Positions 24,931 to 33,385 of a DNA stretch of 55,984 nt are shown in pieces. The notes below the pieces were generated by a model. It was not told where the DNA came from. It saw only the letters and a list, made by a program, of their open reading frames with translations, and did not search any database. The first letter of the stretch is position 1; the number at the start of each line of letters is the position of its first letter. Both the position numbers and the translations under genes were made by a program. The stretch comes from Galactobacter sp052108535 (GTDB lineage: Bacteria; Actinomycetota; Actinomycetes; Actinomycetales; Micrococcaceae). The stretch is taken from assembly GCA_052108535.1 (NCBI GenBank), contig JBQDZM010000018.1, positions 1 through 55,984 of the forward strand, read 5' to 3'.

Positions 24931-27900
24931 TCAGGCCTGGAAGGCCCCGTCGAGGATCTGCTCCAGCTCCAGATCGTGCCGCTTATGCGACCCCGTGGAC
25001 GGGGCAGCGGAGGCGGGACGGGAAACCCGTGCGACCTTGCGACCAAGATCAGGCACCAGGTTCAGCGCCATGAACGGCCACGGGCCCTGGTTGGCGGGCT
25101 CGTCCTGCACCCAACGCACCTCAGCGTTGGGGTACTTGGCCAGCTCCGCCGCGATCTCGTCCGCGGGCAACGGGTAGAGCTGCTCCACCCGCACGATCGC
25201 CGTCTTGGAATCGCCGGTGGCCTGCTGACGGGCCAGCAGGTCGTAGTACAGGCGGCCGGAGACCAACAGCACCCGTTCCACGCTCTCGGAACTGGGGACG
25301 GCAGCATCCGGGATGACCGGCTGCCACTGGCCCTGCGTGAACGCCTCGATGGGCTGGGCCGCTGCCTTCAGGCGCAGCAGCTGCTTGGGCGTGAACACGA
25401 TCAGCGGCTTGCGGGGACGCAGGTGAGCCTGACGACGCAAAGCATGGAAGTAGTTGGCGCCGGTGGTCGGGTTGATCACCCGCATATTCTCTTCCGCACA
25501 CAGCTGCAGGTAACGCTCGATCCGGGCGGAGGAGTGATCCGGGCCCTGACTCTCGTAGCCGTGGGGCAGCAGCAGCACCAGCGAGGAACGTTGGTTCCAC
25601 TTCTGCTCGCCGGAGGAGATGAACTCATCCATGACCGTCTGGGCGCCGTCGGCAAAGTCGCCGAACTGGGCCTCCCAGAGCACCAACGCGTCGGTGCGCT
25701 CCACGGAGTAGCCGTATTCGAAGCCCATCACCGCGTACTCGGAAAGCGGGGAGTCATAGATCATGAACGGCGCCTGATCGTCGCTGATCTGACGCAGCGG
25801 CGTCCACTCGTCGTCGTTGTGGCGATCATGGAACACCGCGTGACGGTGCACAAAGGTGCCGCGGCGGGAATCCTGACCCGTGAGCCGCACCGGGATGCCC
25901 TCCTCCACGATGGACGCGAAGGCGATGGCCTCTGCCATACCCCAGTCGATGGCGCCCTCGGTGGACATCTTCAGACGAGAGTCCAGAACGCGCTTCAGCT
26001 TCGGGTGGACCGTGAAGCCCTCCGGGACGTCGGCGTGGGCCTGACCAACGCGCGCCACGCGTTCCGCGGAGATCGCGGTGTCGTGGGCGCGCGGATCCTC
26101 CGGCTGCTCCGCCTCGGACTGGGCCTTGGGGGAGTCGAGGCCGTTGACGCCGTTCGCGTCCAGCGCCGGAACCGACGTGGTCTGAGCCACGTGCGTCTCG
26201 ACGAACACGGTCTCGAGGCGGGCCTTGTAGTCGGCGACCACCTGATCTGCCTCGTCCTGGGTGATGTCACCACGACCCACCAGGGCCTCGGTGTACAGGC
26301 GGCGGGTGGAACGCTTGGCCTCGATCAGGTTGTACATCAGCGGCTGCGTCATCGACGGGTCGTCGCCCTCGTTGTGACCGCGGCGGCGGTAGCAGATCAG
26401 GTCGATGACCACGTCGCGATGGAAACGCTCGCGGTACTCGAAGGCCAGCTGCGCCACATGCACCACGGCCTCGGGGTCATCCCCGTTGACGTGGAAGACC
26501 GGCGCCTGGATGAACTTCGAAATATCGGTAGTGTACTCCGCGGAGCGGCCGGAGGCCGGGGGAGTCGTGAAACCGACCTGGTTATTGACCACCACGTGGA
26601 TGGTTCCGCCAGTCTTGTACCCGCGCAGCTGGGAGAGGTTCAGGGTCTCCGGGACCACGCCCTGGCCGATGAAGGCCGCGTCACCATGAACGGCGATGGG
26701 GAGGACTGAGTACCCGTTCTCACCGCGGTTGATCACGTCCAGCTTGGCGCGAGTGATGCCCTCGAGCACCGGGTTCACGGCCTCCAAGTGGGACGGGTTG
26801 GCCGCCAAGTAGATCTTGGTGGAGTTCCCGGACTCCGAGGTGAAGGAGCCTTCCGTACCCAGGTGGTACTTCACGTCACCCGAACCCTGGACACCGGCGG
26901 GGTCCTGCGTGCCCTCGAACTCACGGAAGACCTGAGCGTAGGTCTTGCCCGCGATATTGGTCAGCACGTTGAGACGGCCACGGTGGCTCATGCCGATGGC
27001 TGCCTCATCCATCCCGGCATCCGCAGCGCCGGAGATGATGGCGTCAAGCAGCGGAAGCAGGGATTCGCCGCCCTCCAAGGAGAAGCGCTTCTGCCCCACG
27101 AACTTGGTCTGCAGGAAGGTCTCGAAAGCCTCCGCCTGGTTCAGCTTGCCCAGGATCCGCAGCTGATCGTCGTGGCCGGGAGCCTCGTAGCGGTGCTCCA
27201 GCTTGTCCTGGAACCACTCGCGCTGCTCCGGGTCGGAGATGTGCATGTACTCGATGCCGGTGGTGCGGCAGTAGGCGTCACGCAGCACACCGAGAATGTC
27301 ACGCAGCTTCAGGCGATCCTTGCCGCCAAAGCCGCCGGTGACCCACGTGCGGTCCAAATCCCAGAGGGTGAGGCCATAGGTCTCGATCTCCAGGTCGGGG
27401 TGGGAACGCTGCACATAGACCAGCGGGTTGGTGTCTGCCATCAGGTGACCGCGCTCGCGGAACGCGTGGATCAACTGCTGGATCCGGGCCACCTTGCCCA
27501 GCTGCAGCTCGGAGTCCACCTGGTTGTCGCGGTTCCAGCGGATGGGGGCGTAGGGGATCCGCAGGGCCTCGAAGATCTCGTCCCAGAAATCGTTGGAGAG
27601 CAGCAGCGTTTCGATGGCCTTCAGGAACTCACCTGAACCTGCGCCCTGGATGACCCGGTGATCGTAGGTGGAGGTCAGCGTGATGATCTTGCCGACGCCC
27701 ATGGCATCGATCATCGCCTGGGAGGAACCGCGGTACTCGGCCGGCACATCGAGGGCGCCGACACCGATGATGGCGGCCTGGCCCTTGGACAGTCGCGGCA
27801 CGGAGTGCACGGTGCCGATCCCGCCGGGGTTGGTCAGGGAGACCGTGGTGCCCGCGTAGTCGGCCGCGGTGAGCTTGTTGTTGCGCCCGCGGCTGATCAG

Positions 27901-28758
27901 GTCCTCGTAGGTGTGCCAGTAGGTGGCGAAGTCCATGGCCTCTGCGGCCTTGAGGTTCGGCACCACCAGGGAACGGCTTCCGTCCGGCTTGGGGATGTCG
28001 ATCGCGATACCGAAGTTCACGTGTGGGTTGTGCACCGCGACGGGCTTGTTGTCCTTGACGTCGTAGGAGACGTTCATGGACGGGTTGAGCTTCAGTGCGC
28101 GAATGACGGCGAAGCCAATCAGGTGCGTGAAGGAGATCTTGCCGCCGCGAGCACGCCGCAGGTGGTTGTTGATGACCACGCGGTTGTCGATGAGGAGCTT
28201 GGCCGGGACAGCGCGCACCGTGGTGGCGGTGGGGACCTCGAGTGAAGCCTCCATGTTCTTGGCGATGGCCTTGGCCGGGCCCTTAAGGACCTGCAGCTCC
28301 ACCTCCTCGGACGGGCCGGAAGCCTTGGGCTTCTGCGGGTCCGCCGGGACGGCGGCCTGCGTCGTCTTGTTGGTGCGCACGGAGGCCGAGCTGCTGGCAC
28401 GGTTGGCGGCGGTCGCCGCGGTGGCCGACGGCGCGGCGGCCTGGGGTGCCGCAGCTTGCGGTGCCGTGGCGGGCTTGGCCGCAGCGGCTGGCTTGGGCGT
28501 GGGGGCCTCAGCCGGTGCAGGCTGGGCCGGGACCGGCTGGGCCGCCGCGGGGGCGGCAGCATGCTTCGGAGCGGCTGCCGGGGTCTGTGCTGCCGGAGTC
28601 TGTGGTGCGGCTTCAGCGGCGGAGAGCTCCTCGAAGACGCCCCACCACTTCTTGTCCACGGAGTTCTTGTCTGCCAGGTACTGCTGGTAGAGCTCCTCGA
28701 CGAGCCACTCGTTGTCTCCGAAGAGCTCGGTCAAGCGGTGGTTGGAAAGTTCTGGCAC
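24931..28758 (-). CDS. kgd: Multifunctional 2-oxoglutarate decarboxylase/dehydrogenase (E1-E2 fusion)
   Basis: The 1275-aa actinobacterial SucA/OdhA-type enzyme of the TCA cycle. Domain order: N-terminal helix for E1 assembly (1-45, LFGDNEWLVEELYQQYLADK), Ala/Pro-rich linker (about 46-150), E2 acyltransferase core (about 155-390, active-site STYDHRVIQGAGSGEF), then ThDP-dependent E1 (about 420-1275) with GMSHRGRLNVLTNI, HGDAAFIGQG and VVNNQVGFTT. No lipoyl domain is present; lipoyl comes from a separate E2. Length matches Mtb Kgd (1231 aa). Start GTG with GAGG 11 bases upstream. Highly GC3-biased codons indicate strong expression. Confidence 0.95.
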   Translation of the reverse strand: MPELSNHRLTELFGDNEWLVEELYQQYLADKNSVDKKWWGVFEELSAAEAAPQTPAAQTPAAAPKHAAAPAAAQPVPAQPAPAEAPTPKPAAAAKPATAPQAAAPQAAAPSATAATAANRASSSASVRTNKTTQAAVPADPQKPKASGPSEEVELQVLKGPAKAIAKNMEASLEVPTATTVRAVPAKLLIDNRVVINNHLRRARGGKISFTHLIGFAVIRALKLNPSMNVSYDVKDNKPVAVHNPHVNFGIAIDIPKPDGSRSLVVPNLKAAEAMDFATYWHTYEDLISRGRNNKLTAADYAGTTVSLTNPGGIGTVHSVPRLSKGQAAIIGVGALDVPAEYRGSSQAMIDAMGVGKIITLTSTYDHRVIQGAGSGEFLKAIETLLLSNDFWDEIFEALRIPYAPIRWNRDNQVDSELQLGKVARIQQLIHAFRERGHLMADTNPLVYVQRSHPDLEIETYGLTLWDLDRTWVTGGFGGKDRLKLRDILGVLRDAYCRTTGIEYMHISDPEQREWFQDKLEHRYEAPGHDDQLRILGKLNQAEAFETFLQTKFVGQKRFSLEGGESLLPLLDAIISGAADAGMDEAAIGMSHRGRLNVLTNIAGKTYAQVFREFEGTQDPAGVQGSGDVKYHLGTEGSFTSESGNSTKIYLAANPSHLEAVNPVLEGITRAKLDVINRGENGYSVLPIAVHGDAAFIGQGVVPETLNLSQLRGYKTGGTIHVVVNNQVGFTTPPASGRSAEYTTDISKFIQAPVFHVNGDDPEAVVHVAQLAFEYRERFHRDVVIDLICYRRRGHNEGDDPSMTQPLMYNLIEAKRSTRRLYTEALVGRGDITQDEADQVVADYKARLETVFVETHVAQTTSVPALDANGVNGLDSPKAQSEAEQPEDPRAHDTAISAERVARVGQAHADVPEGFTVHPKLKRVLDSRLKMSTEGAIDWGMAEAIAFASIVEEGIPVRLTGQDSRRGTFVHRHAVFHDRHNDDEWTPLRQISDDQAPFMIYDSPLSEYAVMGFEYGYSVERTDALVLWEAQFGDFADGAQTVMDEFISSGEQKWNQRSSLVLLLPHGYESQGPDHSSARIERYLQLCAEENMRVINPTTGANYFHALRRQAHLRPRKPLIVFTPKQLLRLKAAAQPIEAFTQGQWQPVIPDAAVPSSESVERVLLVSGRLYYDLLARQQATGDSKTAIVRVEQLYPLPADEIAAELAKYPNAEVRWVQDEPANQGPWPFMALNLVPDLGRKVARVSRPASAAPSTGSHKRHDLELEQILDGAFQA

Positions 28759-28863
28759 GCTGATTACGCCTCGTTTCGCAGGTGCTTGTGCGTCTTTGGC
28801 CCACTTGTGTGCAGGCAGCTTGCGGCTACCTCGCCGAAATGGTCACGCTCATTTTGACACCTC

Positions 28864-28894
28864 ACTTTAGCCACTTATAGCCCGGCAAACCCAA
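28864..28894 (-). promoter_or_regulatory. Candidate kgd promoter
   Basis: On the minus strand TTGGGT (28894-28889) and TAAAGT (28869-28864) are 19 bases apart; TATAAG (28879-28874) is an alternative -10. The leader to GTG would be about 100 bases. The stretch from 28895 to 28995 shows nothing else that I recognise. Confidence 0.35.
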
Positions 28895-28999
28895 TCCTGG
28901 GGAGTGTTTTTCAAGTCTTCTTGAGTTCGACGGCTTGTAGAAGATGGTTTCGTCTGTTAGATGCCGTGTCCGGGAGGCTGTGGTCCGCGGGCTGCCGGG

Positions 29000-29017
29000 T
29001 ATGATGGTTCGACTATG
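29000..29017 (+). promoter_or_regulatory. -10 box with leaderless ATG upstream of the CNNM gene
   Basis: TATGAT (29000-29005) lies 9 bases before ATG 29015, placing the transcription start at about 29012-29015. Confidence 0.5.
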
Positions 29018-29192
29018 GACGACCACTCTCTGTGCCGGCCCGTCGCCTGTTGGCGACCTCGTGCCGGCGCCTCAAGAAACCGCCCCCGCTCCGCCAACAG
29101 ACCGGAGCCCTCTAGTCCGAGCTTTCGGATTTGGACTGACCCCGCCGCGCCTGACGCGGCCGCGCACGGCGCCACGGGGGTGATGTGAGCAG
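29012..29192 (+). promoter_or_regulatory. Structured 5' leader with alternative pairings (candidate cis-regulatory RNA)
   Basis: Local hairpin A: GTCGCC-TGTT-GGCGAC (29042-29057). Local hairpin B: GCTCCG (29088-29093) with CGGAGC (29103-29108). Excluding both is a 9-bp perfect long-range pairing CTGTTGGCG (29047-29055) with CGCCAACAG (29092-29100). Downstream are TCCGA-GCTT-TCGGA (29116-29129), enclosed by AGTCC/GGACT (29114-29118, 29133-29137), and GCCGCG-CCTGA-CGCGGC (29144-29160). CCCCG (29140-29144) can pair with CGGGG (29175-29179), hiding the GGGG likely to act as Shine-Dalgarno. Mutually exclusive helices plus a maskable ribosome site are typical of attenuators and riboswitches. I recognise no known riboswitch class. 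In GC-rich DNA some of these helices may be chance. Confidence 0.4.
29015..29188 (+). CDS. Possible leaderless leader ORF (57 aa, Arg/Pro-rich)
   Basis: Begins MDDHSLCRPVACWRPRAG and carries about nine Pro and nine Arg in 57 residues; no domain. It starts at a TATGAT-linked ATG without Shine-Dalgarno, runs through the structured leader, and its TGA (29186-29188) lies 4 bases before the CNNM-protein ATG (29193), so its translation could open the downstream start. Acidic and Pro-rich starts are known to destabilise ribosomes at low Mg2+ in enterobacterial mgtL, which makes a magnesium link attractive but unproven here. It may equally be non-coding. Confidence 0.3.
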   Translation: MDDHSLCRPVACWRPRAGASRNRPRSANRPEPSSPSFRIWTDPAAPDAAAHGATGVM

Positions 29193-30521
29193 ATGGAATG
29201 GATTCTCTTAGGCGTAGGCCTGCTCCTCATCCTCGGCACTGCGTTCTTCGTAGCTGTCGAGTTCTGCTTCGTGGCCCTGGACGTCACCTCGGTACAGCGC
29301 GCAGTCGACGCGGGTGACGCACACCTTAAACCCCTGCTGAAATGTCTGCGGACGCTGTCCACTCAGCTCTCGGCCGTCCAGCTGGGCATCACCCTGACCA
29401 CCCTGCTCACCGGCTACGTCATCGAACCGAGCCTCGGCAAGCTGTTGTTGCCGGTTTTTGAATCGATGGGGCTGAACGCCACGGCGTCGGCCGCCACCTC
29501 GCTCGTGGTGGCCATGATCATCGCGACGTTGCTCTCGATGCTCTTGGGCGAGTTGATCCCCAAGAACCTGGTGATCGCTGAACCGTTGAAGATCGGCCGC
29601 TATCTGGCCGGGCCGCAGCTGATCTTCACGACGGTGTTCAAGCCCGTCGTGATCCTGCTGAACATGGTGGCGAACTGGATACTGGCCCGGATGGGGATCG
29701 AGGCCAAGGAGGAACTCTCCGGCGCACGGACCCCCGCAGAACTCTCCAGCCTGTTGAAGCGCTCCGCCCAGTTGGGCACCGTGGAGGCCGACACCGCTCG
29801 CTTCTTGGAGAAAACCCTGGTGTTCGGTGAACGCACCGCGGCGGATGTGATGACGCCGAGAATCCGCATGGAGACGGTCCAGGTGGAAGACCCACTCGAG
29901 GACGTCATCGAAACGGCCAGGCGCAGCGGATACTCCCGTTTCCTGGTGATCGAGGATTCACCGGATGAGGTGCGTGGCGTGGTTCACGTGAAGAAGGCCG
30001 TATCCGTGCCGCGTGACCGTCGCGGTGAGCTCGTGGCCGCCACCATCATGTCGGATGTGGCCTCCGTCCCGGAGACCGTGCATCTGGACGACCTGATCGG
30101 CGTGCTGCGTACCGCCAACCTGCAGATGGCCGTGGTGCTGGATGAGTACGGCGGCACGGCCGGCATGGTGACGTTGGAGGATCTGGTCGAGGAGATCGTC
30201 GGAGACGTGGCGGATGAACACGACCGGCGCCAGGCCGGCGTGCTGCAGTCGGCCGACGGCAGCTGGTTCTTCTCCGGGCTTTTGCGCCCCGACGAGGCCT
30301 CGGAACAGATCCCGGGAATGCGTGCCCAGGAGGATTCCGATTACGAGACCATGGGTGGCTTCATGATGACCCGTTTGGGTCGGATCCCCACGCGAGGGGA
30401 CGAAGTGCAGGTCGCCGATGGCGTCCTGCGGGTGACGTCCATGGACGGTTTCCGGGTGGACAGGATCGAGTTTGTGCCTGCCCTGGACCGGGTGGCCAGC
30501 GATGAGGGGGGTGCGGCATGA
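29193..30521 (+). CDS. CNNM/CorC-type membrane protein (HlyC/CorC family), first copy
   Basis: A 442-aa protein with the DUF21/CNNM transmembrane domain (about 1-190; WILLGVGLLLILGTAFFVAVEF, LSAVQLGITLTTLL and LGELIPKNLVIAEP are hallmark segments), a CBS pair (about 205-335; ADVMTPRIRMETV, VVLDEYGGTAGMVTLEDLVEEIVGD) and a CorC_HlyC/TRAN domain (about 350-430). Characterised relatives (MpfA, CorC/CNNM) export Mg2+ or regulate its balance; 'hemolysin' in the old name is misleading. Followed by a second, shorter paralogue with a 4-base overlap, so the two probably act together. Expression is probably controlled by the 180-base leader. Confidence 0.88.
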   Translation: MEWILLGVGLLLILGTAFFVAVEFCFVALDVTSVQRAVDAGDAHLKPLLKCLRTLSTQLSAVQLGITLTTLLTGYVIEPSLGKLLLPVFESMGLNATASAATSLVVAMIIATLLSMLLGELIPKNLVIAEPLKIGRYLAGPQLIFTTVFKPVVILLNMVANWILARMGIEAKEELSGARTPAELSSLLKRSAQLGTVEADTARFLEKTLVFGERTAADVMTPRIRMETVQVEDPLEDVIETARRSGYSRFLVIEDSPDEVRGVVHVKKAVSVPRDRRGELVAATIMSDVASVPETVHLDDLIGVLRTANLQMAVVLDEYGGTAGMVTLEDLVEEIVGDVADEHDRRQAGVLQSADGSWFFSGLLRPDEASEQIPGMRAQEDSDYETMGGFMMTRLGRIPTRGDEVQVADGVLRVTSMDGFRVDRIEFVPALDRVASDEGGAA

Positions 30522-31588
30522 GCGACTGGATGGGATTGGTCTGGCTCGTGGTGCTGCTGCTCGGCAACGCCTTCTTCGTCGGCGCGGAATTCGCGGTGAT
30601 GTCCGCCAGACGCTCGCAGATCGAACCGCTGGCCGATGCGGGGTCCAAGCGGGCCAAGACGGCGCTCTATGCGATGGAGCACGTGAGCATCATGTTGGCC
30701 GTGTGCCAGCTGGGGATCACGGTCTGCTCCCTGTTGATCCTCAACGTCTCCGAGCCGGCCATCCACCACTTGATCGCCGGACCGCTGGCGTCCTGGGGGA
30801 TGCCGCATGGGTTGGCGGACACCGTCGCGTTCATCATCGCCCTGATCCTGGTCACGTTCTTGCATGTGAGCCTCGGCGAGACCGTGCCGAAGAACATCTC
30901 GGTGTCCGCAGCGGACAAGGCCGTCTTGATCCTCGCCACGCCGCTGCATTGGGTCGCGTTGGCCGTGAAGCCGGTGACTCACGCGTTGAATTGGGTGGCC
31001 AATCACGCTGTGCGTGCCCTCGGCGTTGAACCCAAGGACGAGGTTTCCTCGACGTACACGTTGGAGGAGGTGCAGTCCATCGTGGAGGAATCCACCAAAC
31101 AGGGCCTCGTGGAGGATGACGCCGGCCTGCTGCACTCGGCCTTCGAGTTCACGGAGCAGACCGTCGGGGCCATCGCCGTTCCGTTCGACGATGTCGTGAC
31201 GCTGCCGGTCGGCACCACGCCGGATGAGTTCGAGCGGGTGGTCGGGCGGACCGGCTTCTCCCGCTTCGTGATGGTGGAGGATGACGGTCAACTGGCCGGG
31301 TATCTGCACCTGAAGGACGTCATGACGATCCCGGAGGAGCGCGCCGATCATCCCATCCCGCTGGGCAGGATGCGTTCGATGTCCAACTTCGTCACGGGTG
31401 TCGAGGTGGAGGACGCGTTGGAGACCATGCAGCGGATGCGCACGCACGTGGCCCGTGTCCTCGATGAGGACCACCGCACGGTGGGCATCCTCTTCTTTGA
31501 GGATGTTTTGGAGAAGCTCGTCGGCACCATCAACGACGTGACCCAGCAACACGGTGCCCGTCGTTATTCGTTCGGTCAGGACGGCTGA
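30518..31588 (+). CDS. CNNM/CorC-type membrane protein, second copy
   Basis: A 356-aa paralogue of the preceding gene: CNNM/DUF21 membrane domain (about 1-190; NAFFVGAEFAVMSARRSQIEP, VCQLGITVCSLL, LGETVPKNISVS) and a CBS pair (about 205-335; VGAIAVPFDDVVTLPV, ARVLDEDHRTVGILFFEDVLEKLVG). The C-terminal CorC_HlyC domain is missing, and CBS1 has VPFDD where partners usually have VMTPR, so the first CBS may not bind nucleotide normally. ATG overlaps the upstream stop. Tandem full-length plus tail-less pairs are common in actinobacteria and suggest a heterodimer. A 16-bp hairpin closes the unit. Confidence 0.88.
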   Translation: MSDWMGLVWLVVLLLGNAFFVGAEFAVMSARRSQIEPLADAGSKRAKTALYAMEHVSIMLAVCQLGITVCSLLILNVSEPAIHHLIAGPLASWGMPHGLADTVAFIIALILVTFLHVSLGETVPKNISVSAADKAVLILATPLHWVALAVKPVTHALNWVANHAVRALGVEPKDEVSSTYTLEEVQSIVEESTKQGLVEDDAGLLHSAFEFTEQTVGAIAVPFDDVVTLPVGTTPDEFERVVGRTGFSRFVMVEDDGQLAGYLHLKDVMTIPEERADHPIPLGRMRSMSNFVTGVEVEDALETMQRMRTHVARVLDEDHRTVGILFFEDVLEKLVGTINDVTQQHGARRYSFGQDG

Positions 31589-31596
31589 GTCGTCCT

Positions 31597-31633
31597 CGTG
31601 GGGCGGTGCTCCGGCAAGGAGCACCGCCCCACG
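31597..31633 (+). terminator. Hairpin terminator after the CNNM pair
   Basis: A 16-bp perfect stem (31597-31612 with 31618-31633), loop GGCAA. It ends 5 bases before the -10 of the metal transporter operon. Confidence 0.8.
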
Positions 31634-31638
31634 ACCGG

Positions 31639-31658
31639 TATGATGAGAACAATTCTCA
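31639..31658 (+). promoter_or_regulatory. Zur/Fur-like operator over the metal ABC promoter
   Basis: TGAGAACAATTCTCA (31644-31658) is a 6-3-6 inverted repeat resembling actinobacterial Zur boxes (TGAxAATxATTxTCA type). It begins within the -10 TATGAT (31639-31644) and covers the expected start site, so a bound Fur-family dimer would block initiation. Confidence 0.6.
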
Positions 31659-31686
31659 TTTATCTGCCGTTCGTGAGGTGCGCTCC

Positions 31687-32523
31687 ATGACTTCCGGGTC
31701 CAACACTGCCGCAGTTTCCCTCAGGGGAGCCGCGGTGCGTTTCGGGGAGCGGATCCTCTGGGAGGGGCTCGATCTGGACGTGGCGCCAGGTGAGTTCGTC
31801 GCCGTGCTTGGGCCTAACGGGTCCGGCAAGACCACCCTCATCAAGACCTTGCTCGGCCTGACGAGACTCAGCGCCGGAACCGCACTCGTCGGCGGGACAC
31901 CCGTGGGGCGGCGGCGCGGCTCCGGTGCGGGCGGCGTCGGCGTCATACCCCAGCAACGTCCGCTCCCGGAAGGAACGCCGCTGCGTGGCCGAGACCTGGT
32001 CCTCCAGGGGCTGGACGGAACGCGCTGGGGACCGGCCTGGCTGGATCCGCGGCGCCAGGCCGATCGCGCCCGGGTGGATGCCATGTTGGAGCGGGTGGGG
32101 GCAAGCTCGTTCGCGGAACGCCCCGTCTGGACGCTTTCCGGCGGCGAGCAGCAGCGGCTCCGGGCGGCGCAGGCCTTGGTCTCGCGGCCGGCGGTCATGC
32201 TGTGCGACGAGCCGTTGCTGAGCCTCGATGTGCGCCACCAGCAGGAGATCACCCAGCTCATCGCTGAACAAGCCAAACAGGAGCAGGCAGCGGTCCTGTT
32301 CATCACCCATGAGATCAACCCTGTGTTGCCATACGTGGATCGGGTGCTGTACCTGGCCCAGGGCCGGTTCCGCGTGGGAACGCCGGAGGAAGTCATCACC
32401 ACGGAATCCTTGAGTGACCTCTTTGGCCGTCGCGTCGACGTGGTCCGGGTAGGGGACCGGTTGGCCATCCTTGGCGGCGAGGATCACGTACATCACGACC
32501 ACGACGAGGAGGCAGGCGCATGA
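31687..32523 (+). CDS. Metal (probably zinc) ABC transporter ATP-binding protein
   Basis: A 278-aa ABC ATPase of the manganese/zinc/iron chelate importer group. Walker A GPNGSGKT is near residue 43, the Q-loop near VIPQQRPLP, the signature LSGGEQQRLRAAQAL, Walker B VMLCDEPLLSLD and switch His in FITHEINPVLPYVD. The C-terminus is His/Asp-rich (DHVHHDHDEE), suggesting metal sensing or storage. ATG at 31687 has GAGGTG upstream. Its stop overlaps the permease by 4 bases. A Zur-like operator supports zinc; no substrate-binding protein is in this operon, so it must be encoded elsewhere. Confidence 0.88.
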   Translation: MTSGSNTAAVSLRGAAVRFGERILWEGLDLDVAPGEFVAVLGPNGSGKTTLIKTLLGLTRLSAGTALVGGTPVGRRRGSGAGGVGVIPQQRPLPEGTPLRGRDLVLQGLDGTRWGPAWLDPRRQADRARVDAMLERVGASSFAERPVWTLSGGEQQRLRAAQALVSRPAVMLCDEPLLSLDVRHQQEITQLIAEQAKQEQAAVLFITHEINPVLPYVDRVLYLAQGRFRVGTPEEVITTESLSDLFGRRVDVVRVGDRLAILGGEDHVHHDHDEEAGA

Positions 32524-33383
32524 GCGGGAACGTGTGGGAGCGGGTCTTCTCCTTCCAGGACTATGGCGAACTCCTCGAACTGTTGTGGCCGTCCCTGGTG
32601 GCAGGCGCCGTGCTCGGAGTGGTCGGCGGCGTGATCGGCGTGGTGGTCATGGCCCGGGACATGGGTTTCGCCGTGCACGGGATTTCCGAGCTGAGTTTTG
32701 CAGGCGCCTCGGCTGCGCTCCTCATCGGCATGGACGTGGTGGGCGGTTCCGTGGTCGGGGCCATCGTGGCCGCACTGGTGCTCGGCCTGCTCGGGGCAGG
32801 CGCCCGAGAACGCAATGCCGTGACCGGTGTCCTGATGCCCTTCGGCCTGGGACTAGGCATCCTCTTCCTTTCGCTGTACCAGGGCAGAAGCGCCAACAAG
32901 TTCGGACTGCTGACCGGCCAGATCGTGGCCGTTGATGGAGCCAAGGTCACCACGATGATCGTCGGTGCAGTCGTGGTGCTGCTCGGGCTGGCCCTCATCT
33001 GGCGACCTTTGATGTTCTCCTCCACCGACCCGTGGCTCGCCGCGGCGAGGGGCATCCCGCAGAAGACCTTGTCCGTGGCCTTCGTGGTGCTCTTGGGCTT
33101 GGCCGTGGCCATGGCGATCCAGATCGTGGGGGCCCTGCTGGTGCTGTCCCTGCTGATCACCCCGGCGGCTGCCGCGCTCAGGGTCACGGCCAGGCCGGCC
33201 GCAGCGGTGCTGCTCTCGGTGCTCTTTGCGGTGATTTCCGTGGTGGGCGGCATCATGCTCGCGCTGGCGGGAACGCTTCCGGTGAGCCCCTACGTCACCA
33301 CCATCTCGTTCCTGATCTGGATCGTGTGCCGGTTGGTGGGCAACGCCAAGCAGCGCAGTAGCCGCTTGTTAGCCGCGGTGTGA
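32520..33383 (+). CDS. Metal (probably zinc) ABC transporter permease
   Basis: A 287-aa ABC-3 family membrane protein (ZnuB/MntB type) with about eight or nine hydrophobic helices between residues 20 and 275; the family segment ARDMGFAVHGISELSFAGAS is near residue 45 and the conserved LLVLSLLITPAAAALRV near 205. Start ATG overlaps the ATPase stop. With the ATPase it would form the core of a two-subunit importer, regulated by the operator upstream. Substrate, Zn or Mn, rests on the operator and family only. Confidence 0.88.
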   Translation: MSGNVWERVFSFQDYGELLELLWPSLVAGAVLGVVGGVIGVVVMARDMGFAVHGISELSFAGASAALLIGMDVVGGSVVGAIVAALVLGLLGAGARERNAVTGVLMPFGLGLGILFLSLYQGRSANKFGLLTGQIVAVDGAKVTTMIVGAVVVLLGLALIWRPLMFSSTDPWLAAARGIPQKTLSVAFVVLLGLAVAMAIQIVGALLVLSLLITPAAAALRVTARPAAAVLLSVLFAVISVVGGIMLALAGTLPVSPYVTTISFLIWIVCRLVGNAKQRSSRLLAAV

Positions 33384-33385
33384 CT

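Noticed and set aside
24295..26709. An 804-codon open frame antisense to kgd and the SGNH gene
   Set aside because: Same codon-bias shadow; it crosses two real genes and has no family similarity.
29012..29192. M-box (ykoK) or ydaO-type riboswitch upstream of the CNNM genes
   Set aside because: The conserved sequence blocks of those classes are not present; only the pairing evidence remains.
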